Source of the DNA: Polaribacter cellanae
GTDB taxonomy: Bacteria > Bacteroidota > Bacteroidia > Flavobacteriales > Flavobacteriaceae
Direction of reading: 5' to 3'
DNA: 64,000 bases
NCBI RefSeq assembly: GCF_017569185.1
Contig: NZ_CP071869.1
Span: 620,001 to 684,000, forward strand
A program made the position numbers and the translations under genes. Below are positions 18,836 through 27,460 of this stretch, one piece after another (position 1 is the stretch's first letter; each line of letters begins with the position of its first letter). The notes beneath the pieces were generated by a model. It saw nothing but the letters and a program-made list of their open reading frames with translations, did not search any database and was not told where the DNA came from.

Positions 18836-19414
18836 ATGTTAAAACAAAAACTAAAAAATTACAATATAATTCTCGCTTCAAAATCTCCAAGAAGACAGCA
18901 ATTCTTCAAAGATTTAGATATCAATTTTACAATTCAATTAAAAGAAGTTGAAGAAATGTATCCGAAAGAATTAAAAGGAAAAGAAATTACAGAATATTTG
19001 GCAGATTTAAAGTCCAAGCCATTTATAGATTTGTCTAAAAAGGACCTTCTAATTACTTCAGACACCATTGTTTGGCTAGAAAACAAAATGTTAGGAAAAC
19101 CAAAAGACGCAGCAGAAGCTTTTGGTATGTTACGCAGTTTATCAGGTAAAAATCACGAAGTAATTACCTCTATTAGCATAAAAAACAAGAATTTTCAAAA
19201 AATAATTACAGACATTACCACTGTTACATTTAAAGATTTAACTGATGAAGAAATTAATTATTACATAAAAAACTACAAACCTTTTGATAAAGCAGGCGCT
19301 TACGGAATTCAAGAATGGATTGGCTTTATAGCCATTGAAAACCTACAAGGAAGTTATTTTAATGTGGTTGGCTTGCCTGTTCACAAACTCTACAAAGAGC
19401 TAATAATTTTATAA
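18836..19414 (+). CDS. maf: Maf family nucleotide pyrophosphatase
   Basis: 192 residues. Maf/YceF enzymes hydrolyse non-canonical or standard nucleoside triphosphates. The family motif ILASKSPRRQQFF is at residues about 11-23, the catalytic region ITSDTIVW at about 74-81, and the conserved C-terminal block KAGAYGIQEW...IENLQGSYFNVVGLP from about 153. The substrate range is not predictable here. Confidence 0.9.
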   Translation: MLKQKLKNYNIILASKSPRRQQFFKDLDINFTIQLKEVEEMYPKELKGKEITEYLADLKSKPFIDLSKKDLLITSDTIVWLENKMLGKPKDAAEAFGMLRSLSGKNHEVITSISIKNKNFQKIITDITTVTFKDLTDEEINYYIKNYKPFDKAGAYGIQEWIGFIAIENLQGSYFNVVGLPVHKLYKELIIL

Positions 19415-19581
19415 TTTTATAATTTTAACACCTTTAATCAATTTTTAAATACATAATTTTAAGACTTCCTCACAAACTGTTAAAAAGTCTTTTTTCTAAA
19501 ACTTCTTTTCTCTTCTTTAAAGTGAAATAAAAGTTTATTTTTACGTCGAATTTTACAACACAACATTTTTATAAATTTATA

Positions 19582-20535
19582 ATGAAAAAATACACATTCA
19601 CAGAAAAAAAAGACACACGTTCTGGTTTTGGAGACGGTTTAACTGAATTAGGAAGAACAAACCCTAACGTAGTTGCTTTATGTGCAGATTTAATTGGCTC
19701 TTTAAAAATGGATCAATTTATTAAAGAAAATCCAGAAAGATTTTTCCAAGTTGGTATTGCAGAAGCAAATATGATTGGAATTGCTGCTGGTTTAACCATT
19801 GGTGGTAAAATTCCTTTTACTGGAACATTTGCAAACTTTTCTACTGGGCGTGTTTACGATCAAATTCGTCAATCTGTTGCATATTCTGGTAAAAATGTAA
19901 AAATATGTGCATCTCATGCAGGAGTTACTTTAGGTGAAGATGGAGCAACACACCAAATTTTAGAAGACATCGGTTTAATGAAAATGTTACCTGGAATGAC
20001 CGTTATAAATCCTTGTGATTATAACCAAACAAAGGCAGCAACGATTGCCATTGCAGATTTTGATGGTCCTGTTTACTTGCGTTTTGGAAGACCAAAAGTA
20101 CCTGTTTTTATGCCAGAAGATGCTAAATTTGAAATTGGTAAAGGAATTCAATTAACAGAAGGTACAGACGTAACAATTGTTGCTACAGGACATTTAGTTT
20201 GGGAATCTTTACAAGCTGCAGAAAAATTAGAAGCAGAAGGTATTTCTGTAGAAGTAATAAACATTCACACCATTAAACCATTAGATGAAGAAATTATCTT
20301 AAAATCTATTGCAAAAACGGGTTGTATTGTTACAGCAGAAGAGCATAACAAATTTGGAGGTTTAGGAGAAAGTGTTGCAAGATGTTTAGCATTAAATACC
20401 CCTACTCCACAAGAATTTGTGGCAACCAACGATACTTTTGGAGAGTCTGGAACTCCAGATCAATTAATGGCAAAATATGGTTTAGATGCAAATGCTGTAA
20501 TAAAAGCTGTTAAAAAAGTAATTTCTAGAAAATAA
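19582..20535 (+). CDS. Transketolase, C-terminal (pyrimidine-binding) subunit
   Basis: 317 residues that match the second half of transketolase: the Pyr domain with the TPP-activating glutamate in VGIAEANMIGIAAG (about residues 57-70) and the transketolase C-terminal domain (VTIVATGHLVWESL onward). In Bacteroidota and many other bacteria transketolase is split into N- and C-terminal genes. The N-terminal (diphosphate-binding) subunit, usually adjacent, is not in this window; maf precedes this gene instead. The enzyme moves two-carbon units in the pentose phosphate pathway, or it could be a DXS-like partner. Confidence 0.88.
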   Translation: MKKYTFTEKKDTRSGFGDGLTELGRTNPNVVALCADLIGSLKMDQFIKENPERFFQVGIAEANMIGIAAGLTIGGKIPFTGTFANFSTGRVYDQIRQSVAYSGKNVKICASHAGVTLGEDGATHQILEDIGLMKMLPGMTVINPCDYNQTKAATIAIADFDGPVYLRFGRPKVPVFMPEDAKFEIGKGIQLTEGTDVTIVATGHLVWESLQAAEKLEAEGISVEVINIHTIKPLDEEIILKSIAKTGCIVTAEEHNKFGGLGESVARCLALNTPTPQEFVATNDTFGESGTPDQLMAKYGLDANAVIKAVKKVISRK

Positions 20536-20582
20536 ATTCGTTTATAACAAAAATCCAATAAATAAATTTAAAAATTAAAATC

Positions 20583-21182
20583 ATGAAAAAAGTAATTTTA
20601 TTAATCTGTTTGACTTTTGCGTTTGCATTTAGCCAAACTTCGAATGCTCAAGTAGACTTTGGTCTAAAAGGAGGTGTAAACTACAATAATAACGGAGATG
20701 TTACATTTAAATCCGCTGGAAATGATGTAATAAAAGGAGCAAAATCTAAAGCGGGTTTCCACGCAGGAGTTTGGACTCGTTTTAAGATTCCAGTTGTTGG
20801 TTTATACTTAAGGCCAGAACTTGTATACACACAAGTAAAAAGTGAATATAACAACAATAACAATAGTACTACAAGTTATAAATTTAAGAAACTTGATGTA
20901 CCTGTTTTATTAGGAAAGAAGTTTTTTGGAATTGCAAATGCATTTATCGGTCCTTCTTTTCAATATATTTTAGACGATAATTTTAAATTTGATGGCTTAT
21001 CAGTAAAAGAGTTTGATAAATTTTCTGTAGGTTTACAAATGGGAGTTGGTGTTGAATTTGGAAGATTAGGTGTAGATGTTCGTTGGGAACGAGGATTATC
21101 GAGTTCGGAAGCTAAATTTGCCAATGTCTCAGTAGACAATAGAACGAATCAAATAATTTTTGGTCTTTCTTTAAAGTTGTAA
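20583..21182 (+). CDS. Outer-membrane beta-barrel protein (porin/PorT-like family)
   Basis: 199 residues with a signal peptide (MKKVILLICLTFAFAF, cleavage after SNA-Q) and alternating beta strands of an eight-stranded barrel: VDFGLKGGVNYN, GFHAGVWTRFKI, LYLRPELVYTQ, and FGLSLKL at the end. It belongs to the outer membrane protein beta-barrel domain family; the function is unknown. A strong terminator follows. Confidence 0.82.
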   Translation: MKKVILLICLTFAFAFSQTSNAQVDFGLKGGVNYNNNGDVTFKSAGNDVIKGAKSKAGFHAGVWTRFKIPVVGLYLRPELVYTQVKSEYNNNNNSTTSYKFKKLDVPVLLGKKFFGIANAFIGPSFQYILDDNFKFDGLSVKEFDKFSVGLQMGVGVEFGRLGVDVRWERGLSSSEAKFANVSVDNRTNQIIFGLSLKL

Positions 21183-21208
21183 TTATTTAGAAATTTTATA
21201 TTAAAAAA

Positions 21209-21239
21209 ATGCTCTTGATTTCTCAAGAGCATTTTTTTT
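21209..21239. terminator. Rho-independent terminator after the beta-barrel gene
   Basis: ATGCTCTTGA (21209-21218), loop TTTC, TCAAGAGCAT (21223-21232), then seven T. A run of A precedes it, so it could work in both directions. Confidence 0.85.
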
Positions 21240-21376
21240 CTACAACTTTATTCATATTCAGTAATAACGTTATTATTATTAAAATCTCTTATAAATCTTT
21301 TTCTTATAACGTGAGAGTTTATTTAAGAAACAATATACAATTCTATTTTAGTGTATTGACGTATGTTTTGTTCTTT

Positions 21377-21447
21377 GTGTAATTTCGATGATAGGAGAAA
21401 TCTCATAATTTGTAATTTGTGAGATTCCTCATTTTACGTCATCCGAG
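21377..21447. repeat. Palindromic intergenic repeat (TTTCGA...GAAATCTC type)
   Basis: TAATTTCGATGATAGGAGAA then ATCTCA on the left, and GTGAGATTCCTCATTTTACG then TCATCCGAG on the right, form an imperfect hairpin. It is the same family as the in-frame copies in topB. Nothing else is seen in the 21240-21578 gap. Confidence 0.5.
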
Positions 21448-21578
21448 TAAAATTAATTTTTAAAACATATTTAAGAAACTTGCAATCAGTTAGTAGTACA
21501 TCTAACTCACGTTAATTAACAAGATTTATTTGCTATCTTAATTTAAAAAAACACATATTTTAAAGATTTAATAAAACA

Positions 21579-21608
21579 AAAATGCTCTTGGTTTCCCAAG
21601 AGCATTTT
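21579..21608. terminator. Rho-independent terminator of the FKBP-like gene
   Basis: AAAATGCTCTTGG (21579-21591), loop TTTC, CCAAGAGCATTTT (21596-21608). It serves the minus-strand gene that stops at 21641. It is almost identical to the terminator at 21209, with one compensating base-pair change. Confidence 0.8.
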
Positions 21609-21640
21609 CTATATAATTTATTCAATAAAATTTGAATTTT

Positions 21641-22471
21641 CTACTTTATATTCGGATTCAGATAATCTGGTAATTTAGGTTTTTCGGAATCACTAAAATC
21701 ATTGGTAACATCTCCATCTCCATTTGCGTCTTCTTGTATTGATGGCTTTCCATCATTGTCATGATCAGTGTCTTTAACAAAATCTAAAAGTTCTACTTTA
21801 AAAACCAAAATTCGATCATAAGGTCTTTCACTTGGAGACCTACCAACAACATAATTTATAGATGGATATGCCAATCCACTTGGTATAAAAAGATAACCTT
21901 TACCCGTATTTTTATAAGTTATAGGTCCATTATTTGTAATATTTTCTCCACTCTTAAAAAAAGGAAAACCATTTGTCCAACCAGATATTGGCGATGGCGC
22001 TGAAATAACTGCATTAAAAGTTGGTGCTAAACTCCACCACGATTGATTTCCAACATCAAAAGGTTTATCTGTAATAAGTTTATTTTTTGATAAAAAAACT
22101 CCTGTTCTATTTACAAAAACAGAATCTAATTTCGTTGGATTACTTTTTTCAGAATTAGAAACTCCTTCTTCCGTTATATAAGCATATAAGGTATATTCAA
22201 TTTCATTTTGAGTTACCTTCACTATTTTTAAATTATTGGAATCTTCAAAAATAGCAGTTTTGCCACTTTCTAAAGGTTTTAACAAATCTTCTGTAGCATC
22301 GTAATAGTTTGTTTTTAAAAACTTAACTATAGAATCGTTATCAGATAACGCCAAAGCTTTATAATCTACATCTGCAAAAGGGTTTACTAAAGCATTCCTA
22401 TCATTATCACAAGAACTAAATATAACTAAAGCTACAATTAACAGTGCAAAGATATTTTTTATTTTATTCAT
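21641..22471 (-). CDS. FKBP-like lipoprotein (gliding-motility peptidyl-prolyl isomerase type)
   Basis: 276 residues. A lipoprotein signal peptide ends in FSSC (Cys about 20). The C-terminal half carries an FKBP-type fold signature, GKGYLFIPSGLAYPS, equivalent to the LVIPPELAYG motif of FKBP isomerases, followed by LVFKVELLD. After the fold is an Asp-rich calcium-binding-like stretch (DTDHDNDGKPS, DANGDGDVTND), a useful mark of these Flavobacteria lipoproteins. It is probably periplasmic or outer-membrane anchored and helps fold exported proteins. Confidence 0.8.
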   Translation of the reverse strand: MNKIKNIFALLIVALVIFSSCDNDRNALVNPFADVDYKALALSDNDSIVKFLKTNYYDATEDLLKPLESGKTAIFEDSNNLKIVKVTQNEIEYTLYAYITEEGVSNSEKSNPTKLDSVFVNRTGVFLSKNKLITDKPFDVGNQSWWSLAPTFNAVISAPSPISGWTNGFPFFKSGENITNNGPITYKNTGKGYLFIPSGLAYPSINYVVGRSPSERPYDRILVFKVELLDFVKDTDHDNDGKPSIQEDANGDGDVTNDFSDSEKPKLPDYLNPNIK

Positions 22472-22511
22472 TTTTAATCTATAATTTTAAGCGTGCAATT
22501 TACCATTTTTA

Positions 22512-22519
22512 TACCTTTG
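22512..22519 (+). promoter_or_regulatory. -7 box upstream of the S4-domain gene
   Basis: TACCTTTG is an exact TAnnTTTG match, 34 bp before the ATG at 22553. Confidence 0.5.
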
Positions 22520-22552
22520 TAAAAAGACAAACAGTATATTTTAACTTTTTTT

Positions 22553-22933
22553 ATGAGGATAGATAAATATTTATGGTGTATTCGAGTTTTTAAAACAAGA
22601 AGTATCGCGACAACAGCTTGTAAAAAAGGGCAAGTTAAAATAGATAGCAACAACTTAAAACCTTCGAAAGAAGTCTTTGGAGGAGAATTAATAGTCGTTA
22701 GAAAAAACCAGATAAATTATCAAATTAAAGTCTTAGCTTTACCAGAAAGTAGAGTTGGTGCTAAATTAGTAGATCAATATAGAAAAGATGTTACACCTAA
22801 AGAAGAATTTGAAAAAACAGCATTATTAAAATTTGCCAAAGATTACTATCGTAAAAAAGGTACTGGAAGACCAACTAAAAAAGATAGAAGAGATATAGAT
22901 AATTACCAAGAAGATACAACTGAAGAGATATGA
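22553..22933 (+). CDS. S4-domain RNA-binding protein (Hsp15/HslR family)
   Basis: 126 residues. The S4 domain fills residues 1-60 (MRIDKYLWCIRVFKTRSIAT, ACKKGQVKID) and is followed by a basic C-terminal tail (KKGTGRPTKKDRRDID). Hsp15 proteins bind stalled large ribosomal subunits. Its TGA overlaps the ATG of the following phosphoribosyltransferase. Confidence 0.88.
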   Translation: MRIDKYLWCIRVFKTRSIATTACKKGQVKIDSNNLKPSKEVFGGELIVVRKNQINYQIKVLALPESRVGAKLVDQYRKDVTPKEEFEKTALLKFAKDYYRKKGTGRPTKKDRRDIDNYQEDTTEEI

Positions 22934-23433
22934 TAACTGTAACAAACATAATTTTAGACACCACACAAATTCAGCAAAAAATTAGAAGAATTGCGTATCA
23001 AATATATGAAAGTAACAGTGCCGAAAAAGAAGTTATAATTGCTGGTATTATAGGGAATGGTTATATTTTTGCAGAAAAAATTGTCGCTATTTTAAAAGAA
23101 ATATCTCCTTTAAAAGTAACCATTTGTGAAGTGCAAATAAATAAGAAAAAACCTTTAGAAAAAGTAACCACTTCCTTAGAAATTAAAAATTATAAAAATA
23201 AATCTTTGGTTTTGGTAGATGATGTTTTAAACTCTGGAACGACTTTAATTTACGGTATAAAACACTTTTTAGATGTTCCTTTGAAAAGATTTAAAACAGC
23301 TGTTTTAGTGAATAGAAATCATAAAAAATATCCTGTTAAAGCAGATTTTAAAGGAATTTCTTTATCAACCTCTATAAAAGAACATATTCATGTAGAGTTT
23401 ACAAAAAAAGAAGCAAAAGCGTATTTAGTGTAG
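22930..23433 (+). CDS. Type I phosphoribosyltransferase domain protein
   Basis: 167 residues with the PRPP-binding loop SLVLVDDVLNSGTTLIYG (about residues 95-112) and an N-terminal flexible hood. It resembles the PyrR/Hpt class, but the base specificity is unclear. It overlaps the S4 gene by 4 bp at the start and aroK by 9 bp at the 3' end. Confidence 0.83.
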   Translation: MITVTNIILDTTQIQQKIRRIAYQIYESNSAEKEVIIAGIIGNGYIFAEKIVAILKEISPLKVTICEVQINKKKPLEKVTTSLEIKNYKNKSLVLVDDVLNSGTTLIYGIKHFLDVPLKRFKTAVLVNRNHKKYPVKADFKGISLSTSIKEHIHVEFTKKEAKAYLV

Positions 23434-23940
23434 CAAAATTCTTAGTTCTGTAACAATTTCAGAAACTTCTTTACCATCAGTAATAATAGAATAATTTGCT
23501 TGTTCGTAGAAAAACCTACGTTCAAATAAATGTTTTGCAACAAATTCAGTAATTTTTTCATTTTCCAAATTTGCAACTAAAGGTCTTTCTCTTTTTTCTT
23601 TTACCAATCTTTCTACCAAAGTATTTATAGATGCCTTAATATAAACCGATTTTACATTAGTATTTAAAATAACCTCCATATTATTTGCATAACAAGGTGT
23701 TCCTCCACCCAAAGAAAGCACAAATTTTTCATCAGAATTTAAAATTTCTTTCAAATATTTGTGCTCAATTGTTCTAAAATAAATTTCTCCTTTGGTTTTA
23801 AATATTTCAGAAATACTCATTTTCTCTTTCTCGGAAATATAATTATCCAAGTCTATAAAATTAAGATACAGCTTCTTAGCTAACTTTTTTCCAATAGTAG
23901 ATTTACCAGAAGCCATATACCCCAAAAGTACAATTTTCAT
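23425..23940 (-). CDS. aroK: Shikimate kinase (AroK)
   Basis: 171 residues. It phosphorylates shikimate at O3 in aromatic amino-acid synthesis. The Walker A motif is GYMASGKST (residues 7-15), the shikimate-binding Asp is in FIDLDNYI (about 32-36), followed by FRTIE, LGGGTP (about 77-82) and the adenine-lid arginine in KEKRERPLV (about 116). Confidence 0.93.
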   Translation of the reverse strand: MKIVLLGYMASGKSTIGKKLAKKLYLNFIDLDNYISEKEKMSISEIFKTKGEIYFRTIEHKYLKEILNSDEKFVLSLGGGTPCYANNMEVILNTNVKSVYIKASINTLVERLVKEKRERPLVANLENEKITEFVAKHLFERRFFYEQANYSIITDGKEVSEIVTELRILLH

Positions 23941-24010
23941 TAAATTTAATTTTTAGCAAATATCGTTAAAAATTTTTCAAAATTATGCCAATAATTCCAA
24001 TGATTGATAG

Positions 24011-24018
24011 TATATTTG
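24011..24018 (+). promoter_or_regulatory. -7 box of the tRNA-Lys promoter
   Basis: TATATTTG exactly fits TAnnTTTG and lies 15 bp before the tRNA. Confidence 0.55.
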
Positions 24019-24032
24019 CAACCGATTAAAAA

Positions 24033-24105
24033 GACCTGGTAGCTCAGTTGGTAGAGCATCTCCCTTTTAAGGAGAGGGTCCTGGGTTCGAGCCCCAGCCC
24101 GGTCA
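24033..24105 (+). tRNA. tRNA-Lys(TTT)
   Basis: A 73-nt cloverleaf: D arm GCTC...GAGC, anticodon stem TCTCC/GGAGA around loop CTTTTAA (anticodon TTT), T arm CTGGG-TTCGAGC-CCCAG, and discriminator A. The acceptor stem GACCTGG/CCCGGTC has one mismatch (T5 opposite C68). CCA is not encoded. Confidence 0.92.
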
Positions 24106-24110
24106 CAAAG

Positions 24111-24138
24111 AAAAAGTTAAGCTAACGCTTGGCTTTTT
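24111..24138 (+). terminator. Terminator after tRNA-Lys
   Basis: AAAAAGTTAAGC (24111-24122), loop TAAC, GCTTGGCTTTTT (24127-24138); two G-T wobble pairs. The stem ends in a T run. Confidence 0.5.
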
Positions 24139-24152
24139 TGCTTTAAAATAAT

Positions 24153-24236
24153 GCGCACGTGGCGAAATTGGTAGACGCGCAGCCTTGAGGGGGCTGTGAA
24201 CGCAAGTTCGTGGAAGTTCGAGTCTTCTCGTGCGCA
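24153..24236 (+). tRNA. tRNA-Leu(GAG)
   Basis: An 84-nt class II tRNA. The acceptor stem GCGCACG/CGTGCGC is perfect; the anticodon stem CAGCC/GGCTG encloses TTGAGGG (anticodon GAG); there is a long variable arm GAACGCAAGTTC. Discriminator A, no encoded CCA. Confidence 0.93.
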
Positions 24237-24326
24237 CTTTTAAACTTTATAACTCTTTTTCTTTATTTTTTACTTCTTTCACAAATAATTAACCAAAGTA
24301 TAATGGATTATTATTAATATTGCAAT

Positions 24327-25130
24327 ATGCAAAAGTTACTATTTATTTTATGCTTATTCCTGTCTTTAAGCACATTTTCTCAAAAAGACAGCTTACAAAT
24401 TAAAGTGTTAAAAGGTCAGGTTGTTCATGCAGAAACTAAAAAAGCGTTGAGTGCCGCACATATTTTAAATTTAAATACGGTTAGTGGAACCATTACCAAC
24501 GAAAAAGGTTTTTTTGAGTTACCAACAAGAGTTAATGATACAATTTTAGTTTCTTTCTTAGGATATTCTTCTATAAAATTAAAAATTACAAACGATTTAT
24601 TAAGAGGTAATGAACTTGAAATTGCGTTATTTGAAAAACCAGAAGAAGTTAAAGAAGTAGTAATAAAATCTACAAAATTAATTGGTGTTTTAGAAATTGA
24701 TGTAAAACAAGTGCCAAAAGATCGTTTTACAAGAATACATATTAATGGGCTACCACAAACTTACGAAGTTGGTAAGCCAAGAGCCAAAGACTTCTCCTCT
24801 CCTATTGCTGCACTGTTTCAACCAGTAGATTTTCTCTATAATCTCTTTGGAGATAAACCAAAGCAATTAAAGAAGCTTAAAAAATTAAAAAAAGAAGACG
24901 ATTTACGTAAAATGCTAGCTGGTAAATTCGACAGAGAAGTAATGATGGAGTATTTAGAAATGGACAGGCAAGAACTTTCCGATTTGTTAACGGACTGTAA
25001 TTACTCTGCTTATTTTATTAAAAAAGCTTCTGATTTACAATTAATTGAAGCCATTTTAGATTGCTACGAAAATTATAAAGCACAAAAGAAAGGAAAAATT
25101 GAAAGAAATAAAATTCCTGATAAGAATTAG
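24327..25130 (+). CDS. Carboxypeptidase-regulatory-like domain exported protein
   Basis: 267 residues: signal peptide (MQKLLFILCLFLSLSTFSQ), then a CarboxypepD_reg-like beta-sandwich (KVLKGQVVHAETKKALSAAHI, TNEKGFFELP, LVSFLGYSSIKLKI), and a Lys-rich helical C-terminal half without a TonB plug. This domain usually begins TonB receptors; here it is free-standing. The function is unknown. Confidence 0.75.
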   Translation: MQKLLFILCLFLSLSTFSQKDSLQIKVLKGQVVHAETKKALSAAHILNLNTVSGTITNEKGFFELPTRVNDTILVSFLGYSSIKLKITNDLLRGNELEIALFEKPEEVKEVVIKSTKLIGVLEIDVKQVPKDRFTRIHINGLPQTYEVGKPRAKDFSSPIAALFQPVDFLYNLFGDKPKQLKKLKKLKKEDDLRKMLAGKFDREVMMEYLEMDRQELSDLLTDCNYSAYFIKKASDLQLIEAILDCYENYKAQKKGKIERNKIPDKN

Positions 25131-25330
25131 ATTTTATTATCATTATTTATAAACTTGTTCTAATTTTAAAAGAGAACAAGACTACAAAAAATTATAGAAC
25201 TTTAAACAGTACGTTATTAAGATAATTTTGATAAAAATATTTATTAGATTTAAACTGTTTTTAGTTAAATTGAAAAAGGTCAGAAGCATAACTCCCGACC
25301 TTAATCAACTATTAAAAACTAACTAAATAA

Positions 25331-25459
25331 CTAAAATACAGTTGTAATGTATTTGTAATTATATTTTCTCCTTGTATTCCAAGTATGTCTTTTAGATTGA
25401 ATTGTTTCAAAGGAATTTGATTTTTTGTTTTCTCTTTCTAAGGTTTGTGATGATTTCAT
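25331..25459 (-). CDS. Possible small basic protein (42 aa)
   Basis: An ATG-started frame reading MKSSQTLERENKKSNSFETI and then a Lys/Arg/Tyr-rich end, stopped by TAG. An A/T-rich translation start lies upstream, and a weak hairpin (AAGGTC/GACCTT, 25276-25302) follows at the 3' side. I know of no family. It is the only frame of note in the 25131-25638 gap and may not be real. Confidence 0.3.
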   Translation of the reverse strand: MKSSQTLERENKKSNSFETIQSKRHTWNTRRKYNYKYITTVF

Positions 25460-25590
25460 AATTATAATGTTTAATATGTTTTATTTCTAATTTTGTTACA
25501 TCCATAAGACGCAACAAAATCTAATTAGTTACACTATATTTTTTGTTTAACACAATTTTGGCAAACCTCCTTAAAAGTTTGTTAAACAAA

Positions 25591-25616
25591 AAAAATCTAG
25601 CCGAAGCTAGATTTTT
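25591..25616. terminator. Rho-independent terminator of the SPFH gene
   Basis: AAAAATCTAGC (25591-25601), loop CGAA, GCTAGATTTTT (25606-25616): an 11-bp perfect stem with a T run in both directions, 23 bp after the stop of the minus-strand gene. Confidence 0.85.
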
Positions 25617-25638
25617 AGATATCAAAAAGTTCTAAGTT

Positions 25639-26469
25639 TTATTGATTTCCCAAGATAATTGGTAAACCATCTTTTCCAGAACCAATTACAATAACTTTAC
25701 TATTAGAAGATTTAGACAACTCTAAAGTAGCATCTATACCTTTTTCTTGTAAAATTTTATCGGTTAAAGAAGCACTTAAAATCTTGTTCGCAATTGCTTT
25801 ACCTTCTGCATCAATTTTTTGTCTTTCTGCCTCTTTTTTGGCTTTTGCTAGTCTAAATTCATATTCTAAAGATTCTTGTTCTTGTTTTAATTTTGTTTCA
25901 ATGGCAGTTCTAATCGTAGTTGGCAGTTTCACGTCTTCTACCAAAACTCTTTTTACAGATAAAAACTGACCTTTTAGTATATTTTGTACTTCGTCTAAGA
26001 TTTCTTGCTCAATTACGTCTCTCTTACTCGAATATAATTGCTCTGGTGTGTAACGACCTACAACGCTTCTTGCAGCCGCATTTATGGCTGGGTCCAATAA
26101 TTCGCGTTCGTAATCTTCTCCTTTGGTTTTAATTAAAGAACCTAAATTAGCAAATTCTGGTTCGTACCAAATGGTTCCATTTACTTTAACTTCTAAACCG
26201 TTTACAGAAAGCACATTCATTTCATCGGAAATCGATTGCTGACGCACTTTTCTTATAATCATCTTATTCCAAGGTAACATTAAATGAAACCCTTCTCCAT
26301 ACGTTTTTTCTGTATCTATACCATCTCCTAAGGTTTCAAAAATAACGCCTCCTTCTCCAGGTCCAATAGTTACTGTAGATTTTGAAAATATAATTACAGC
26401 GATTACTGCTATAATAATAAAAAGAACACCACCTTTTGGGAAGCTAAGTTCTGGTTGTCTTGTTGCCAT
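25639..26469 (-). CDS. Prohibitin-like SPFH/Band 7 membrane protein
   Basis: 276 residues. One transmembrane helix (VLFIIIAVIAVIIF, about 16-29) is followed by the SPFH domain (VTIGPGEGGVIFETLGDG, IWYEPEFANLGSL, RSVVGRYTPEQLYSSKRDVI) and a coiled coil (about 190-225, LEYEFRLAKAKKEAERQKIDAE). SPFH proteins form ring-like membrane scaffolds often working with FtsH; its partner is not in the window. Confidence 0.88.
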   Translation of the reverse strand: MATRQPELSFPKGGVLFIIIAVIAVIIFSKSTVTIGPGEGGVIFETLGDGIDTEKTYGEGFHLMLPWNKMIIRKVRQQSISDEMNVLSVNGLEVKVNGTIWYEPEFANLGSLIKTKGEDYERELLDPAINAAARSVVGRYTPEQLYSSKRDVIEQEILDEVQNILKGQFLSVKRVLVEDVKLPTTIRTAIETKLKQEQESLEYEFRLAKAKKEAERQKIDAEGKAIANKILSASLTDKILQEKGIDATLELSKSSNSKVIVIGSGKDGLPIILGNQ

Positions 26470-26515
26470 GTTTATTTGTTTTTTATAATTTTATCAAATT
26501 TACGATTAAAACTTA

Positions 26516-27409
26516 TTAAACACAATCTATATAGCCACAATCTTCGTTTGCTAATTCTAACTCTAAAGTTATGTGTTCTAAATGAAAATCGCCATGCAAA
26601 ATTTTTCTTACTTCTTTTTTTAGGATTATTTTTTCTTCATTATTTAGCGATTCTTCAATAATTAAATGAGCCGTAAACACATTATACTCTCCATCCATAG
26701 ACCATAAATGGCAATCATGTATGTTTTTTATTTTTTTATGCTGAAGGATTTTCGTTTGAATTGCATCCACAGAAATTTCCATTGGAGCACCTTGTAAAAT
26801 AATTCTTATGCTTTCTTTTCCATTTTTAAAAACATTGTACAAGATAAATAAGGCAATTAATATCGACAAAATGGGATCTAATACAGGAACATGCCAAAAC
26901 TGCATAACAACACTTGCAATTAAAACAGCTACCCAACCCAAAACGTCTTCTAACAGATGTAGTGAAACCACACGTTCGTTAATTGATGTTCCTCCTTTTA
27001 GTTTTAAAACTGCTGCTCCATTTACAATAATTCCTAAAATAGCAAGCCACATCATTCCTTTTGCATCTGATGCTTCTGGGTTTATAATTCTTGGAATTGC
27101 TTCCGAAATTATAAAAAACGAACCTATTAATAAAATAACGGAATTAATTATCGCTCCTAAAAGTGAAAAGCGTTTAAAACCATAAGAATACGTTTGAGAA
27201 GCTTTTTTATTAGATATTTTTTGAAAACACCAAGCCATTCCTAAACTTAAACTATCTCCTAAATCGTGTATTGCATCAGACGTAATTGCCAAACTATTGG
27301 TGTAAAAGCCGCCAATAAATTCGATAATTGTAAAAAATAGGTTTAGAAAAAATGCTATTCCTATATTTTTTGATGATGAATCGTGATGATGATTGTGATT
27401 GTGTCCCAT
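26516..27409 (-). CDS. Cation diffusion facilitator (CzcD/ZitB-like)
   Basis: 297 residues. A His-rich N-terminus (MGHNHNHHHDSS) precedes six transmembrane helices. The metal-site residues are the DAIHDLGDS motif in helix 2 and HLLEDVLGW in helix 5, and a cytoplasmic domain rich in HDCHLWSMDGEYNVFTAHL follows. It exports Zn2+ or a similar ion in exchange for protons. It follows a TonB receptor gene, with a perfect 18-bp palindrome just before its start. Confidence 0.9.
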   Translation of the reverse strand: MGHNHNHHHDSSSKNIGIAFFLNLFFTIIEFIGGFYTNSLAITSDAIHDLGDSLSLGMAWCFQKISNKKASQTYSYGFKRFSLLGAIINSVILLIGSFFIISEAIPRIINPEASDAKGMMWLAILGIIVNGAAVLKLKGGTSINERVVSLHLLEDVLGWVAVLIASVVMQFWHVPVLDPILSILIALFILYNVFKNGKESIRIILQGAPMEISVDAIQTKILQHKKIKNIHDCHLWSMDGEYNVFTAHLIIEESLNNEEKIILKKEVRKILHGDFHLEHITLELELANEDCGYIDCV

Positions 27410-27419
27410 ATGCTATGAC

Positions 27420-27437
27420 AAGGAAGTATACTTCCTT
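27420..27437. promoter_or_regulatory. 18-bp perfect palindrome upstream of the CDF gene
   Basis: AAGGAAGTATACTTCCTT begins 10 bp upstream of the CDF start codon. It is a candidate operator for a dimeric repressor, or a short repeat: a close relative occurs at 33202-33221. Confidence 0.45.
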
Positions 27438-27460
27438 ACTTTTATGTTAATTATTTTTAT

